A stretch of DNA of 64,000 nt, taken from the NCBI RefSeq assembly GCF_004366355.1, contig NZ_SODV01000002.1:1-64000 (forward strand), written 5' to 3'. The position numbers were made by a program, and so were the translations under genes. Source of the DNA: Dinghuibacter silviterrae (GTDB lineage Bacteria > Bacteroidota > Bacteroidia > Chitinophagales > Chitinophagaceae). The notes beneath the pieces are model-generated. The model worked only from the letters and a program-made list of their open reading frames with translations. It made no database searches and had not been told where the DNA came from. This document shows positions 26,098-33,531 of this stretch, piece after piece. Every line of letters starts with the position of its first letter. Position 1 is the first letter of the stretch.

Positions 26098-26720
26098 CGT
26101 TGTTCGTTTAGGAGTTGGGTGATCGCCTGTTGCAGGTTGGCCAGGGCCGGTGCTATCTTCCAGCGGGTCTTGTCCCGTTCGCCTATATAGTTGGACAGGG
26201 CCCGGACCTGGAGGAACGGGATGTTTTCTTTCAAACAGACATAGTGTAGGGCTGCGCCCTCCATGCTCTCCACCAGCGGGGCATACCGATCCTTATAATG
26301 GCGGATCCGGTCGGGACGGGTGGTGATCTCGCTGACCGAGATGCTCCGCCCGGTGGGCAAACCGGCAAAGCGGGTCAGGTGCGGGTTGGGCAAACGGCCG
26401 CCTTGGAAGGGCGGTTCGTTGGGATCCTGGAGGCCCAGGTCCCCGAGGTCCTTAAACTGTCCGTGTTCTTCCACACCCACATCTGCCAACACTTCCTCGG
26501 AAACGGCAATGACTTCGCCTAAGGAACGGGCGGGGTCGAAACAACCGGCGATACCGGCCTGGATCACCAGGTCGGGGGAATGAGTGGCGATGGCCCTGGA
26601 AAGATGGTAGGTCGCGGGCACCAGGCCGACCCCGGTAATAACGGGCCGGACGCCGGCGGGAGGCTGTTCCATGAGGGTTTTGAGCTCGAAAGACGTAGCG
26701 GCGGCCAGGAGGATGCGCAT
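26094..26720 (-). CDS. mqnB: Futalosine hydrolase
   Basis: 208 residues from the ATG at 26720; longer in-frame starts run through the promoter box and are rejected. It belongs to the nucleoside phosphorylase/hydrolase fold, with GVGLVPATYHLSRAI, VIQAGIAGCFDPARSLGEVIAVSEE, SMEGAALHYVCL and VRALSNYIGERDK. It removes hypoxanthine from futalosine (MqnB step). mqnA, mqnC and mqnE are not in the window. A TAAATTTG box lies only 3 nt upstream of the ATG, so its mRNA is probably leaderless. Confidence 0.92.
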   Translation of the reverse strand: MRILLAAATSFELKTLMEQPPAGVRPVITGVGLVPATYHLSRAIATHSPDLVIQAGIAGCFDPARSLGEVIAVSEEVLADVGVEEHGQFKDLGDLGLQDPNEPPFQGGRLPNPHLTRFAGLPTGRSISVSEITTRPDRIRHYKDRYAPLVESMEGAALHYVCLKENIPFLQVRALSNYIGERDKTRWKIAPALANLQQAITQLLNEQR

Positions 26721-26723
26721 ACA

Positions 26724-26731
26724 CAAATTTA
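26724..26731 (-). promoter_or_regulatory. -7 box (TAAATTTG) 3 nt before mqnB
   Basis: Exact TAnnTTTG match on the minus strand. With usual spacing the transcript would begin at or next to the A of the mqnB ATG. This also rules out the longer mqnB starts. Confidence 0.6.
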
Positions 26732-26743
26732 CCCCATCTGTTG

Positions 26744-26751
26744 TACCTTTG
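26744..26751 (+). promoter_or_regulatory. -7 box (TACCTTTG) for the queD-queD-folE operon
   Basis: Exact TAnnTTTG match, 18 nt before the first queD-like ATG. It is back to back with the mqnB box, only 12 bp apart. Confidence 0.6.
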
Positions 26752-26769
26752 CCAAAATTTTTAGGGAAG

Positions 26770-27180
26770 ATGGTGTACTTGACGCGGGTGGAACATTTCA
26801 ATGCGGCGCATAAGCTGTATAACCCCCGATGGAGCACCGCGCAGAATGAGGCGGTCTTTGGGAAATGCGCCAACGAGAACTGGCACGGCCACAACTATGA
26901 GCTGTACGTAACGGTGAAGGGCGAGGTCAACGAGGACACGGGTTTCCTGATGGATGTAAAGGTGTTGAGCGATCTTGTCAAAACACACGTATTGGACATC
27001 GTGGATCACCGCAACCTGAACCTGGATGTCCCGTTTCTAAAGGATAAGATGTGTTCCACCGAAAACCTGGCCAAGGGTATCTGGGCACAGTTGGCGCCGC
27101 ACCTTCCGCAAGGCGTACGGCTGCACGCCATCAAGCTGTATGAAACCCCCAGGATCTACGTGGAATTTTTCGGAGAATAG
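26770..27180 (+). CDS. 6-pyruvoyl-tetrahydropterin synthase / QueD family protein 1
   Basis: 136 residues from the ATG at 26770. Zinc ligands H14 (FNAAHKL), H39 and H41 (NWHGHNYE), and catalytic Cys33 in FGKC are present. A C-terminal LYETPRIYVE segment gives the conserved Glu. Enzymes of this family act on 7,8-dihydroneopterin triphosphate: QueD makes 6-carboxy-tetrahydropterin for queuosine, PTPS makes 6-pyruvoyl-tetrahydropterin. Which product this copy makes is not clear. It is followed after 3 nt by a second family member and then by folE, which supplies the substrate. Confidence 0.92.
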   Translation: MVYLTRVEHFNAAHKLYNPRWSTAQNEAVFGKCANENWHGHNYELYVTVKGEVNEDTGFLMDVKVLSDLVKTHVLDIVDHRNLNLDVPFLKDKMCSTENLAKGIWAQLAPHLPQGVRLHAIKLYETPRIYVEFFGE

Positions 27181-27183
27181 ATT

Positions 27184-27600
27184 ATGAATACAAACCGAGT
27201 CGCCGTTTACAGGAGAGAGCACTTCAATGCGGCCCACCGCCTGCACAATCCCTCATGGGATGCGGCGACCAATGAACGCGTGTTTGGTAAGTGCAACCTG
27301 CCCCATTACCACGGCCACAACTACGAGCTGATCGTCAAGCTGACCGGGGTACCAGACCCCGACACGGGGTATGTCATGGACCTCAAGCGCCTGAGCGACC
27401 TGGTCCACGAGGAGGTGATTCAGCGCTTCGACCACAAGAACCTCAACCTGGATACGGTCGAATTCAGGGACCTCAACCCAACGGCCGAGCATATCGCCAT
27501 GGTGATTTACCGTCTCCTGAGACCTCATATCCCGGTGGATTTGGATCTGGAGGTCACGCTTTATGAAACAGACCGTAATTTCGTGTCTTATCCAGCCTAA
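27184..27600 (+). CDS. 6-pyruvoyl-tetrahydropterin synthase / QueD family protein 2
   Basis: 138 residues. Zinc ligands H18, H43 and H45 (HYHGHNYE) and Cys37 in FGKC, with [13 protein letters not shown] at the end. It is similar in layout to the gene immediately before it but diverged at many positions, so this is an old tandem duplication and not a recent copy. Both copies keep the catalytic residues. One probably serves deazaguanine synthesis (queE lies at 48585) and the other a different pterin; the assignment is open. Confidence 0.92.
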   Translation: MNTNRVAVYRREHFNAAHRLHNPSWDAATNERVFGKCNLPHYHGHNYELIVKLTGVPDPDTGYVMDLKRLSDLVHEEVIQRFDHKNLNLDTVEFRDLNPTAEHIAMVIYRLLRPHIPVDLDLEVTLYETDRNFVSYPA

Positions 27601-27610
27601 AATTCCTGCC

Positions 27611-28207
27611 ATGGCCTACAAAAAGATCGAGCAATACGACGAAGCGGTTACCGAAGGACTAAAGGAGAATTACAAAGAGTGTCTGCATATGTTGGGCGAG
27701 GACCCCGACAGGGAGGGGCTCCTGAAAACCCCCGAACGCCTGGCGAAGGCCATGCAATTCCTGACACAGGGTTACGAGCAGGACGCTCACCAGATCCTGG
27801 AGTCGGCAAAGTTCAGGGAATCCATCAGCGAAATGGTGGTGGTCAAAGACATAGAACTCTATAGCCTTTGCGAACACCACATCCTGCCCTTTTTTGGCAA
27901 GGCACACATCGCCTATATCCCGAACGGGTACATCACCGGTCTGAGTAAGATCGCCAGGGTCGTCGACGTCTATGCGCGCCGGCTTCAGGTGCAGGAGCGC
28001 CTGACGACCCAGATCCTGGATGCCATCAAGGAAACCCTCAATCCCCTGGGGGTCGCGGTCGTGATCGAAGCCCAACACCTGTGCATGATGATGCGCGGTG
28101 TGCAAAAGCAAAACTCTGTGACGACGACCTCGGCCTTTTGGGGCGAGTTCGAGCGGGCGGAGACGCGGAGTGAATTTACAAAGCTGATTACGGCCGACCT
28201 GATATGA
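27611..28207 (+). CDS. folE: GTP cyclohydrolase I
   Basis: 198 residues from the ATG at 27611, which gives the expected family length. Zinc site Cys and His in [12 protein letters not shown] and the second Cys in [39 protein letters not shown] is the substrate-binding signature. It turns GTP into 7,8-dihydroneopterin triphosphate, the substrate of the two preceding QueD-like enzymes and the first step to folate. The stop codon overlaps the ATG of the next gene (ATGA). Confidence 0.97.
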   Translation: MAYKKIEQYDEAVTEGLKENYKECLHMLGEDPDREGLLKTPERLAKAMQFLTQGYEQDAHQILESAKFRESISEMVVVKDIELYSLCEHHILPFFGKAHIAYIPNGYITGLSKIARVVDVYARRLQVQERLTTQILDAIKETLNPLGVAVVIEAQHLCMMMRGVQKQNSVTTTSAFWGEFERAETRSEFTKLITADLI

Positions 28208-29247
28208 GGACGCCGGTTGCTCCTGACGTCACCGCGGTGTTGCCGGGCGACCTGCTGGCGCGGATTCGATCCGAGGCCGGCCCGTCCGAGGCGCTCGGCC
28301 GCCTGACGCCTGCGGCGGTTGCCTTACTGGTAGAGCAGGGATGGCTACGGCTGCTGATCCCCCGGTCCGTGGGCGGTCTGGAATACGACCTGCCCGACCT
28401 GCTGGCATTACAGGAAGCGGCGTCCTGGGCGGACGGGAGCTTTGGATGGGTGCTCGCGCTTTGCGGGGGCGCCGGTTTTTTCGCGGGATTTATCGAACAA
28501 GCGCTCGCAGTTTCGCTTTTTGGGCGGCCGGATGTTTGTGCGGCGGGGACGGGTTTTCCCGCAGGTTCCGCCACGGAGGTAGCGGGCGGTTATCTCGTGT
28601 CGGGACACTGGCGCTATGCAAGCGGGGCGCCGCATGCGACGCTATACACGGCCAACTGTCGGTTGATGCGAGACGGCCAGCCGTTGCGCGACGAACGGGG
28701 CGAGCCTTTGATCAGGGCGGTCATATTCCTGCCGGACCAGGTTACGCTGCAAGACGGCTGGCAAAGCCTTGGCCTAAAAGCCACGGCCAGCCAGGATATG
28801 GTGGTGCGGGAGGCCTTTGTGCCTTTTAATCGGAGCTTTGCGCTGGACAAACCCTTTCCACATGCATCCGGACCGTTATATGCCTATCCCTTTTTGCAAC
28901 AGGCGGAGGCGGTTTTGAGCGTGACTATGCTCGGGATGGTGCGACATTTCCTGGACCTGTTCGGGGTGGTGGATGGTGCGCCCGACCTGGCCGGGGAGTT
29001 GGAACAAATGCGACAAAGGTTTTATGCAACCATAAGGGCTTCGTGGGCGTCACCCGGTGGGCCCGTCCCGCTGACAGAGGTGGGTAAGGTGGCGCGTGCC
29101 GCCGCAGCAACGGCCCTTCGCGTGGCGGACACGTTGTATCCTTACGGAGGCATGCGGATGATGCGTATGGGCACCGACATCAACCGGGTATGGAGGGATA
29201 TTCATACCGCGAGCCAGCATACGTTGCTGTCGCCGTTACGTGATTAA
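28204..29247 (+). CDS. Acyl-CoA dehydrogenase-fold flavoprotein (monooxygenase-like)
   Basis: 347 residues. The N-terminal helices, the central beta domain ([18 protein letters not shown], the flavin-side TGxW-like strand replaced by SGHWRYASG) and the C-terminal helical bundle of the acyl-CoA dehydrogenase fold are visible. The end [10 protein letters not shown] and the absence of the usual catalytic Glu context favour the group D flavin monooxygenase branch (HsaA-like) over a true dehydrogenase, as inference. It is coupled to folE by a 4-nt ATGA overlap, an unusual partner. The N-terminus is a little short. Substrate unknown. Confidence 0.8.
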   Translation: MRTPVAPDVTAVLPGDLLARIRSEAGPSEALGRLTPAAVALLVEQGWLRLLIPRSVGGLEYDLPDLLALQEAASWADGSFGWVLALCGGAGFFAGFIEQALAVSLFGRPDVCAAGTGFPAGSATEVAGGYLVSGHWRYASGAPHATLYTANCRLMRDGQPLRDERGEPLIRAVIFLPDQVTLQDGWQSLGLKATASQDMVVREAFVPFNRSFALDKPFPHASGPLYAYPFLQQAEAVLSVTMLGMVRHFLDLFGVVDGAPDLAGELEQMRQRFYATIRASWASPGGPVPLTEVGKVARAAAATALRVADTLYPYGGMRMMRMGTDINRVWRDIHTASQHTLLSPLRD

Positions 29248-29250
29248 CCT

Positions 29251-29258
29251 TATTTTTG
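29251..29258 (+). promoter_or_regulatory. -7 box (TATTTTTG) for fabD
   Basis: Exact TAnnTTTG match starting 3 nt after the preceding stop codon and ending 19 nt before the fabD ATG. No TTTG sits at the ideal -33 spacing. Confidence 0.55.
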
Positions 29259-29277
29259 TCGCCCAAATGAAACGATT

Positions 29278-30168
29278 ATGAAGCATGCGTATGTGTTCCC
29301 CGGGCAGGGTTCCCAATTCCCCGGGATGGGAAAGGCCTTATACGAAGGGCATACCCTGGCCAGGGATATGTTTGAGCAGGCCAATGACCTGCTGGGTTTC
29401 CGGATTTCCGATATCCTTTTCGAGGGTTCGGAAGAGGACCTGAAACAAACCCGGGTGACACAACCCGCCATCTTCCTGCACTCCGTGATCGCCTATGCGA
29501 CCCTGGACCAACCCAAACCGGACATGGTCGCCGGTCATTCCCTGGGTGAATTCTCCGCCCTGGTGGCCGCAGGGGCCTTGTCTTTTGCCGACGGGCTTTT
29601 GTTGGTGGCGGCCCGTGCGGCAGCCATGCAAAAGGCTTGCGAGGTTCAGGCGTCTACGATGGCCGCGGTGCTGGCCCTTGACGACGAAAAGGTCGGGGAC
29701 ATCTGTGCGGCGGTGCAACAGGAAACAGGCGAAGTCGTCGTTCCCGCCAACTATAACTGCCCGGGTCAGCTGGTGATCTCCGGCAGCGTCAAGGGCATCG
29801 AAATTGCCTGCGAGCGCCTCAAGGCAGCCGGTGCCAAACGCGCGCTGGTGCTTCCTGTCGGAGGCGCGTTCCACTCACCATTGATGGCACCCGCCAAGGC
29901 CGAGTTGAATGCCGCTATCGCCCGGACAACGGTCAAAGCGCCGTCTTGCCCTGTGTATCAAAACGTGACCGCGGCCCCGGAAACGGACCCGGCCCGGATC
30001 AAACAAAACCTCGAAGACCAACTGACCGGCGCGGTCCGTTGGACGCAAAGCGTGGAAGCCATGGTGCGCGACGGCGCGACCCGCTTTACGGAAGTGGGCC
30101 CCGGTAAGGTTCTCCAGGGGCTGATCGCAAAGATCGCCAAGGGGGTAACTACAGACGGGGTACAGTAA
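29278..30168 (+). CDS. fabD: Malonyl-CoA:ACP transacylase
   Basis: 296 residues. GQGSQFPGMG at 9-18, nucleophile Ser88 in GHSLGEFSAL, the malonate-binding Arg in LLVAARAAAMQ (about 118), and catalytic His in GGAFHSPLM. It loads malonyl groups onto acyl carrier protein for fatty-acid synthesis; fabH lies 1.7 kb away on the other strand. A four-codon ORF (ATG AAA CGA TTA TGA) ends on the fabD ATG and is probably chance. The 3' end overlaps the convergent GNAT by 20 bp. Confidence 0.97.
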   Translation: MKHAYVFPGQGSQFPGMGKALYEGHTLARDMFEQANDLLGFRISDILFEGSEEDLKQTRVTQPAIFLHSVIAYATLDQPKPDMVAGHSLGEFSALVAAGALSFADGLLLVAARAAAMQKACEVQASTMAAVLALDDEKVGDICAAVQQETGEVVVPANYNCPGQLVISGSVKGIEIACERLKAAGAKRALVLPVGGAFHSPLMAPAKAELNAAIARTTVKAPSCPVYQNVTAAPETDPARIKQNLEDQLTGAVRWTQSVEAMVRDGATRFTEVGPGKVLQGLIAKIAKGVTTDGVQ

Positions 30169-30610
30169 GGTTGCAGTTGTGCCAGCCGGCCTCTATATCG
30201 GCGCCGTATTTCTTGTAGAATTGGATGGTGGGCTCGTTCCAATCAAGGACCTGCCAGGTCATACCCGAGAAGCCTTTCTCTTCGGTTTCCTGGATCAGGC
30301 GGTCGAAGAGCAGCCTTCCTGCGCCAAGGCCGCGTTTTTCATGCGTGACGATGAGGTCTTCGAGGTAAAGACGTTGTCCCCTCCAGGTGCTGTAGCGGAT
30401 ATAGTAAAGGGCGAAGCCGATGACATGGCCGTTCTCTTCGGCGACAAAAGCCCACCAGACGGGATGGGGCCCAAAGCCGCTGTCTTCCAGGTGGGAGAGG
30501 GTGGCGGTAATGGTACCGGGTGGTGCTTTTTCAAATTCAGCCAGCTCTTCGATCAGTTCCATTATACGCGGGCAGTCTTCGCGCGCCGCGTGGCGTATTG
30601 TCAGGCTCAT
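30149..30610 (-). CDS. GNAT family N-acetyltransferase (SSAT-like)
   Basis: 153 residues, a complete GNAT fold. Acetyl-CoA-binding motif A is VTHEKRGLGAGRLLFDRL, preceded by the strand LYLEDLIV, with the WNEPTIQFYKKYGA motif B region. The AREDCPRIMELIEELAEFEK start and YLEDLIV resemble spermidine/spermine acetyltransferase-type proteins; the substrate is not determined. It overlaps the PLP-lyase stop by 4 nt (coupled) and fabD by 20 bp (convergent). Confidence 0.9.
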   Translation of the reverse strand: MSLTIRHAAREDCPRIMELIEELAEFEKAPPGTITATLSHLEDSGFGPHPVWWAFVAEENGHVIGFALYYIRYSTWRGQRLYLEDLIVTHEKRGLGAGRLLFDRLIQETEEKGFSGMTWQVLDWNEPTIQFYKKYGADIEAGWHNCNLTVPRL

Positions 30611-31830
30611 AAGGCTTGTTCCAGGTCTGCGAGAATATCGGGGGCATTTTCGATGCCGACGCTCATGCGGATGAGGCCGTCGGTGATGCCATATTGTTCC
30701 CTTTTCTCCTTCGGAATACTAAAATGGGTCATGGAAGCGGGGTGACAAAGCAGGGTGTCGCAGGTACCCAGGGACACCGTGCGCGTGCACATCTTCAAAC
30801 GGTTGATAAAGGATACGCCGGCCTGCAGGCCACCTTTCAGTTCGAAGCTGAGCATGCCCCCGTGCCTGCGCATCTGGCGGGCGGCGATGGCGTGCTCCTT
30901 GTGGGAAGCCAGTCCCGTATAATTAACGCGGGCAATGGCGGGGTGGCGCTCCAGATAGGCGGCGACGGCTTCGGCGTTGTCACAGTGGCGTTCCATCCGG
31001 AGTTCGAGCGTTTTCAGGCCGTTGATCAGCAGGAAGGCGTCGAAGGGGTTGGCGTTACCGCCCAGCAGCTTCAGGGTCTTGAAGACCGGTCCTTTCATGC
31101 GTTCGACGTCCCGCCCGAGCAGGATGCCGCCGATGGCGGTGCCATGCCCGTTGAGGAATTTGGTGGTGGAGTGCATGATGAAGTCCACGCCATACCGGAA
31201 GGGCTGCTGCAGATAGGGCGTAGCAAAAGTATTGTCGCAGGCGACAGGACAGTTGTAGCGCCGCGCCAGGGCCGTCAGCGCGGCGATGTCCACGCACTGC
31301 ATGGTGGGATTGGCAGGCGTCTCCAGGTAGAGAAGGCGAATGGAAGGATCGCTTTTAAAAACGGCCTCCGCCTTATCCAGGTCGCGGAGATCGGTGATGA
31401 CGGCGTCTACGCCCAGACCGGGGAGGAGGCCTTCCATCAGTTCCTGGCTACCGCCGTACAGCGAATAGTGAGACAAAATCTTGTCGCCTTTTTTCAGGAC
31501 GGACAGCAACAGGGTACTGAGGGCTGCCATCCCGGACGCATGAAGAAGGCCTTTGACGCGGAGGGGCCCGCCATCGGGTCCCGTTAACCCAAAGGCTTCC
31601 AGCGCGGCAATCTTCTCTTCCGCTTCGGTAAAGGTGGGGTTGCCCCAGCGTGAATAGATGTACCCGTCTTCTTCCCCGCTAAAACGGCGCATACCCTGCT
31701 CCGCGCTTTCGTAGACGTAGGTGCTGGACGCATAGATGGGTACGAGGTGGGCGTAAGCTGAATTGGGCTCATGCCCGCTGTGGACGGCTGTAGAGCCGAA
31801 ACCGGCGGGGTGGAAGGACGTGTCTGACAT
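30607..31830 (-). CDS. Cys/Met metabolism PLP-dependent enzyme (methionine gamma-lyase or cystathionine gamma-lyase-like)
   Basis: 407 residues. Fold-type I Cys/Met enzyme, with YSRWGNPTFTEAE, LLHASGMAAL, YLETPANPTMQCVDI, the aspartate in ACDNTFATPYLQQP, and PLP-binding Lys224 in HSTTKFLNGHG. SLGTCDTLLCHPASMTHFSIP near the C-terminus resembles methionine gamma-lyase and related lyases. Whether it degrades methionine, splits cystathionine or acts as a sulfhydrylase cannot be decided here. It starts 7 nt after fabH, in the same transcript. Confidence 0.88.
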   Translation of the reverse strand: MSDTSFHPAGFGSTAVHSGHEPNSAYAHLVPIYASSTYVYESAEQGMRRFSGEEDGYIYSRWGNPTFTEAEEKIAALEAFGLTGPDGGPLRVKGLLHASGMAALSTLLLSVLKKGDKILSHYSLYGGSQELMEGLLPGLGVDAVITDLRDLDKAEAVFKSDPSIRLLYLETPANPTMQCVDIAALTALARRYNCPVACDNTFATPYLQQPFRYGVDFIMHSTTKFLNGHGTAIGGILLGRDVERMKGPVFKTLKLLGGNANPFDAFLLINGLKTLELRMERHCDNAEAVAAYLERHPAIARVNYTGLASHKEHAIAARQMRRHGGMLSFELKGGLQAGVSFINRLKMCTRTVSLGTCDTLLCHPASMTHFSIPKEKREQYGITDGLIRMSVGIENAPDILADLEQAL

Positions 31831-31837
31831 AAAAATC

Positions 31838-32836
31838 TTATTGCGGGGAATAGGCCCATTTCACCAGGATCGATCCCCAGGTGAAACCGCCACCAAAGGC
31901 GGCCAGTACGAGCAAATCCCCTTTTTTCAATTGTTGTTCGTAGTCCCAAAGACAAAGCGGAATGGTCCCGCCCGTCGTGTTCCCATAGCGTTGGATATTG
32001 ATCATGACCTTCTCGGGGGCCAGGTCCATCCGGTGGGCCGTGGCGTCGATGATGCGCTTGTTGGCCTGGTGCGGGACAAGCCAGGCAATATCCTTTTCCG
32101 TGAGTTGGTTGCGTTCCATGATCTGGAAAGCGGCGTCGGCCATCTCCGTGACGGCGAATTTAAATACGGTCTTTCCTTCCTGGTAGGCGTAGTGCATGCG
32201 GTTGGTGACCGTGTCCACGGTGGCGGGGTGAAGGGAGCCGCCGGCCTTCATGTGAAGGTAGGGGGCGCCGCTGCCGTCGCTTTTAAGGATGGTATCCAGG
32301 ACACCGAGCCCTTCGGTGTCGGGTTCCAGCAACACCGCGCCGGCCCCGTCTCCAAAGATGATGCAAGTGGCCCGGTCGGAATAATCAACGATCGCGCTCA
32401 TTTTGTCCGCGCCGACCACGACGACCTTTTTGTAGCGGCCGGACTCGATGTACATAGCGCCCGTGCTCAGGGCGAACAGAAAACCGGAACAGGCGGCGCT
32501 GAGGTCAAAGCCCCAGGCATTCCTGGCGCCGATCTTGTCGCAAACCAGGTTGGCGGTGGAAGGGAAAACCATGTCCGGGGTAACGGTGCCGACAATCAGG
32601 CAATCGATCTCCTCCGGGGTTATGCCTCTTTTGGCGCAAAGCTCCCGGACTGCCGGGACGATCATATCGGAAGTAGCCAGTCCTTCACCCTTGAGAATTC
32701 TTCGCTCTTCAATACCGGTACGGGTCCTGATCCATTCGTCCGTCGTATCTACCATCTTTTCCAGTGCTGCGTTCGTAAGGCGGTATTCAGGTACATATCC
32801 TCCTACTGCCGTGATCGCGGCGGTGACTTTTTGCAT
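31838..32836 (-). CDS. fabH: 3-oxoacyl-ACP synthase III
   Basis: 332 residues. Active-site Cys116 in [13 protein letters not shown], the His in [13 protein letters not shown] and the Asn in [15 protein letters not shown] give the Cys-His-Asn triad of KAS III. It starts fatty-acid synthesis by joining an acyl-CoA primer to malonyl-ACP, and so uses the product of the nearby fabD. It heads the fabH-lyase-GNAT transcript and is divergent from ruvA, with promoter boxes 13 bp apart. Confidence 0.96.
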   Translation of the reverse strand: MQKVTAAITAVGGYVPEYRLTNAALEKMVDTTDEWIRTRTGIEERRILKGEGLATSDMIVPAVRELCAKRGITPEEIDCLIVGTVTPDMVFPSTANLVCDKIGARNAWGFDLSAACSGFLFALSTGAMYIESGRYKKVVVVGADKMSAIVDYSDRATCIIFGDGAGAVLLEPDTEGLGVLDTILKSDGSGAPYLHMKAGGSLHPATVDTVTNRMHYAYQEGKTVFKFAVTEMADAAFQIMERNQLTEKDIAWLVPHQANKRIIDATAHRMDLAPEKVMINIQRYGNTTGGTIPLCLWDYEQQLKKGDLLVLAAFGGGFTWGSILVKWAYSPQ

Positions 32837-32877
32837 AGAATCTGTTTAATCAATGACCTGTATATGAAAACAGGGAT

Positions 32878-32885
32878 CAAAAGTA
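32878..32885 (-). promoter_or_regulatory. -7 box (TACTTTTG) for the fabH operon
   Basis: Exact TAnnTTTG match on the minus strand, 41 nt before the fabH ATG. It is 13 bp from the ruvA box on the other strand. Confidence 0.6.
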
Positions 32886-32898
32886 AGGAGAAATGGGG

Positions 32899-32906
32899 TA
32901 TTTTTG
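32899..32906 (+). promoter_or_regulatory. -7 box (TATTTTTG) for ruvA-sprA
   Basis: Exact TAnnTTTG match, 22 nt before the ruvA ATG. The two divergent boxes are so close that the -33 region of each lies over the other's start region. Confidence 0.6.
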
Positions 32907-32928
32907 ACCTTTAAGCAAGGGCGCCGAT

Positions 32929-33525
32929 ATGATTGCTTATCTGAAGGGAATTTTTACGGTAAAGACACCCACAATGGTCCTCGTCGAGGTCCAGGGTATA
33001 GGTTACGAGGTCAATATCAGTCTGCACACCTATTCCAGGATACAAGGCCTGGAACAAGGGACCCTGCTTACGTGTCTCCTGATCCGGGAGGACGCACACA
33101 TCCTCTATGGTTTTTCCGAGCAGGAAGAAAAAGACCTCTTCCAGCACCTGATCGGTGTTTCGGGTGTGGGTGCCGCTACCGCCCGCATGATGTTGTCCTC
33201 CCTTCCACCTTCTGAAATCACCCGCGCCATCATACAGGGGAACGAACCGCTCCTGGAACGGGTAAAGGGGATCGGCAAAAAAACAGCCCAGCGGCTTGTC
33301 CTGGAACTAAGAGACAAGCTGGGCAAAAAGGGAAGCCCGGTGCTCCCGGGGCCAGATATTCCCGCTTCGCTACACAATACGGCACAGGATGACGCGTTAA
33401 ATGCACTTCTGGCCCTGGGAATAGCCCGTTCCGCCGCCGAAGGAGCCCTTCGAAAGGCGGTACAGGCGGAAGGAGAGGAGGCAGGGGTGGAAAACTTGAT
33501 CAAGCGTGCCCTACAGGTCTTATAA
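32929..33525 (+). CDS. ruvA: Holliday junction branch migration protein RuvA
   Basis: 198 residues. The N-terminal OB fold (MIAYLKGIF...GIGYEVNIS), two helix-hairpin-helix motifs (LIGVSGVGAATARMML and RVKGIGKKTAQRLVLEL), and the C-terminal domain III that contacts RuvB (DALNALLALGIARSAAEGALRKA) are all present. It binds Holliday junctions and guides RuvB. sprA starts 6 nt later; ruvA next to sprA is a known order in Bacteroidota. Confidence 0.97.
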   Translation: MIAYLKGIFTVKTPTMVLVEVQGIGYEVNISLHTYSRIQGLEQGTLLTCLLIREDAHILYGFSEQEEKDLFQHLIGVSGVGAATARMMLSSLPPSEITRAIIQGNEPLLERVKGIGKKTAQRLVLELRDKLGKKGSPVLPGPDIPASLHNTAQDDALNALLALGIARSAAEGALRKAVQAEGEEAGVENLIKRALQVL

Positions 33526-33531
33526 TATTTC

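Noticed and set aside
29267-29281. Four-codon ORF (ATG AAA CGA TTA TGA) ending on the fabD start
   Set aside because: Far too short to judge; fabD has its own promoter box and no sign of attenuation structure.
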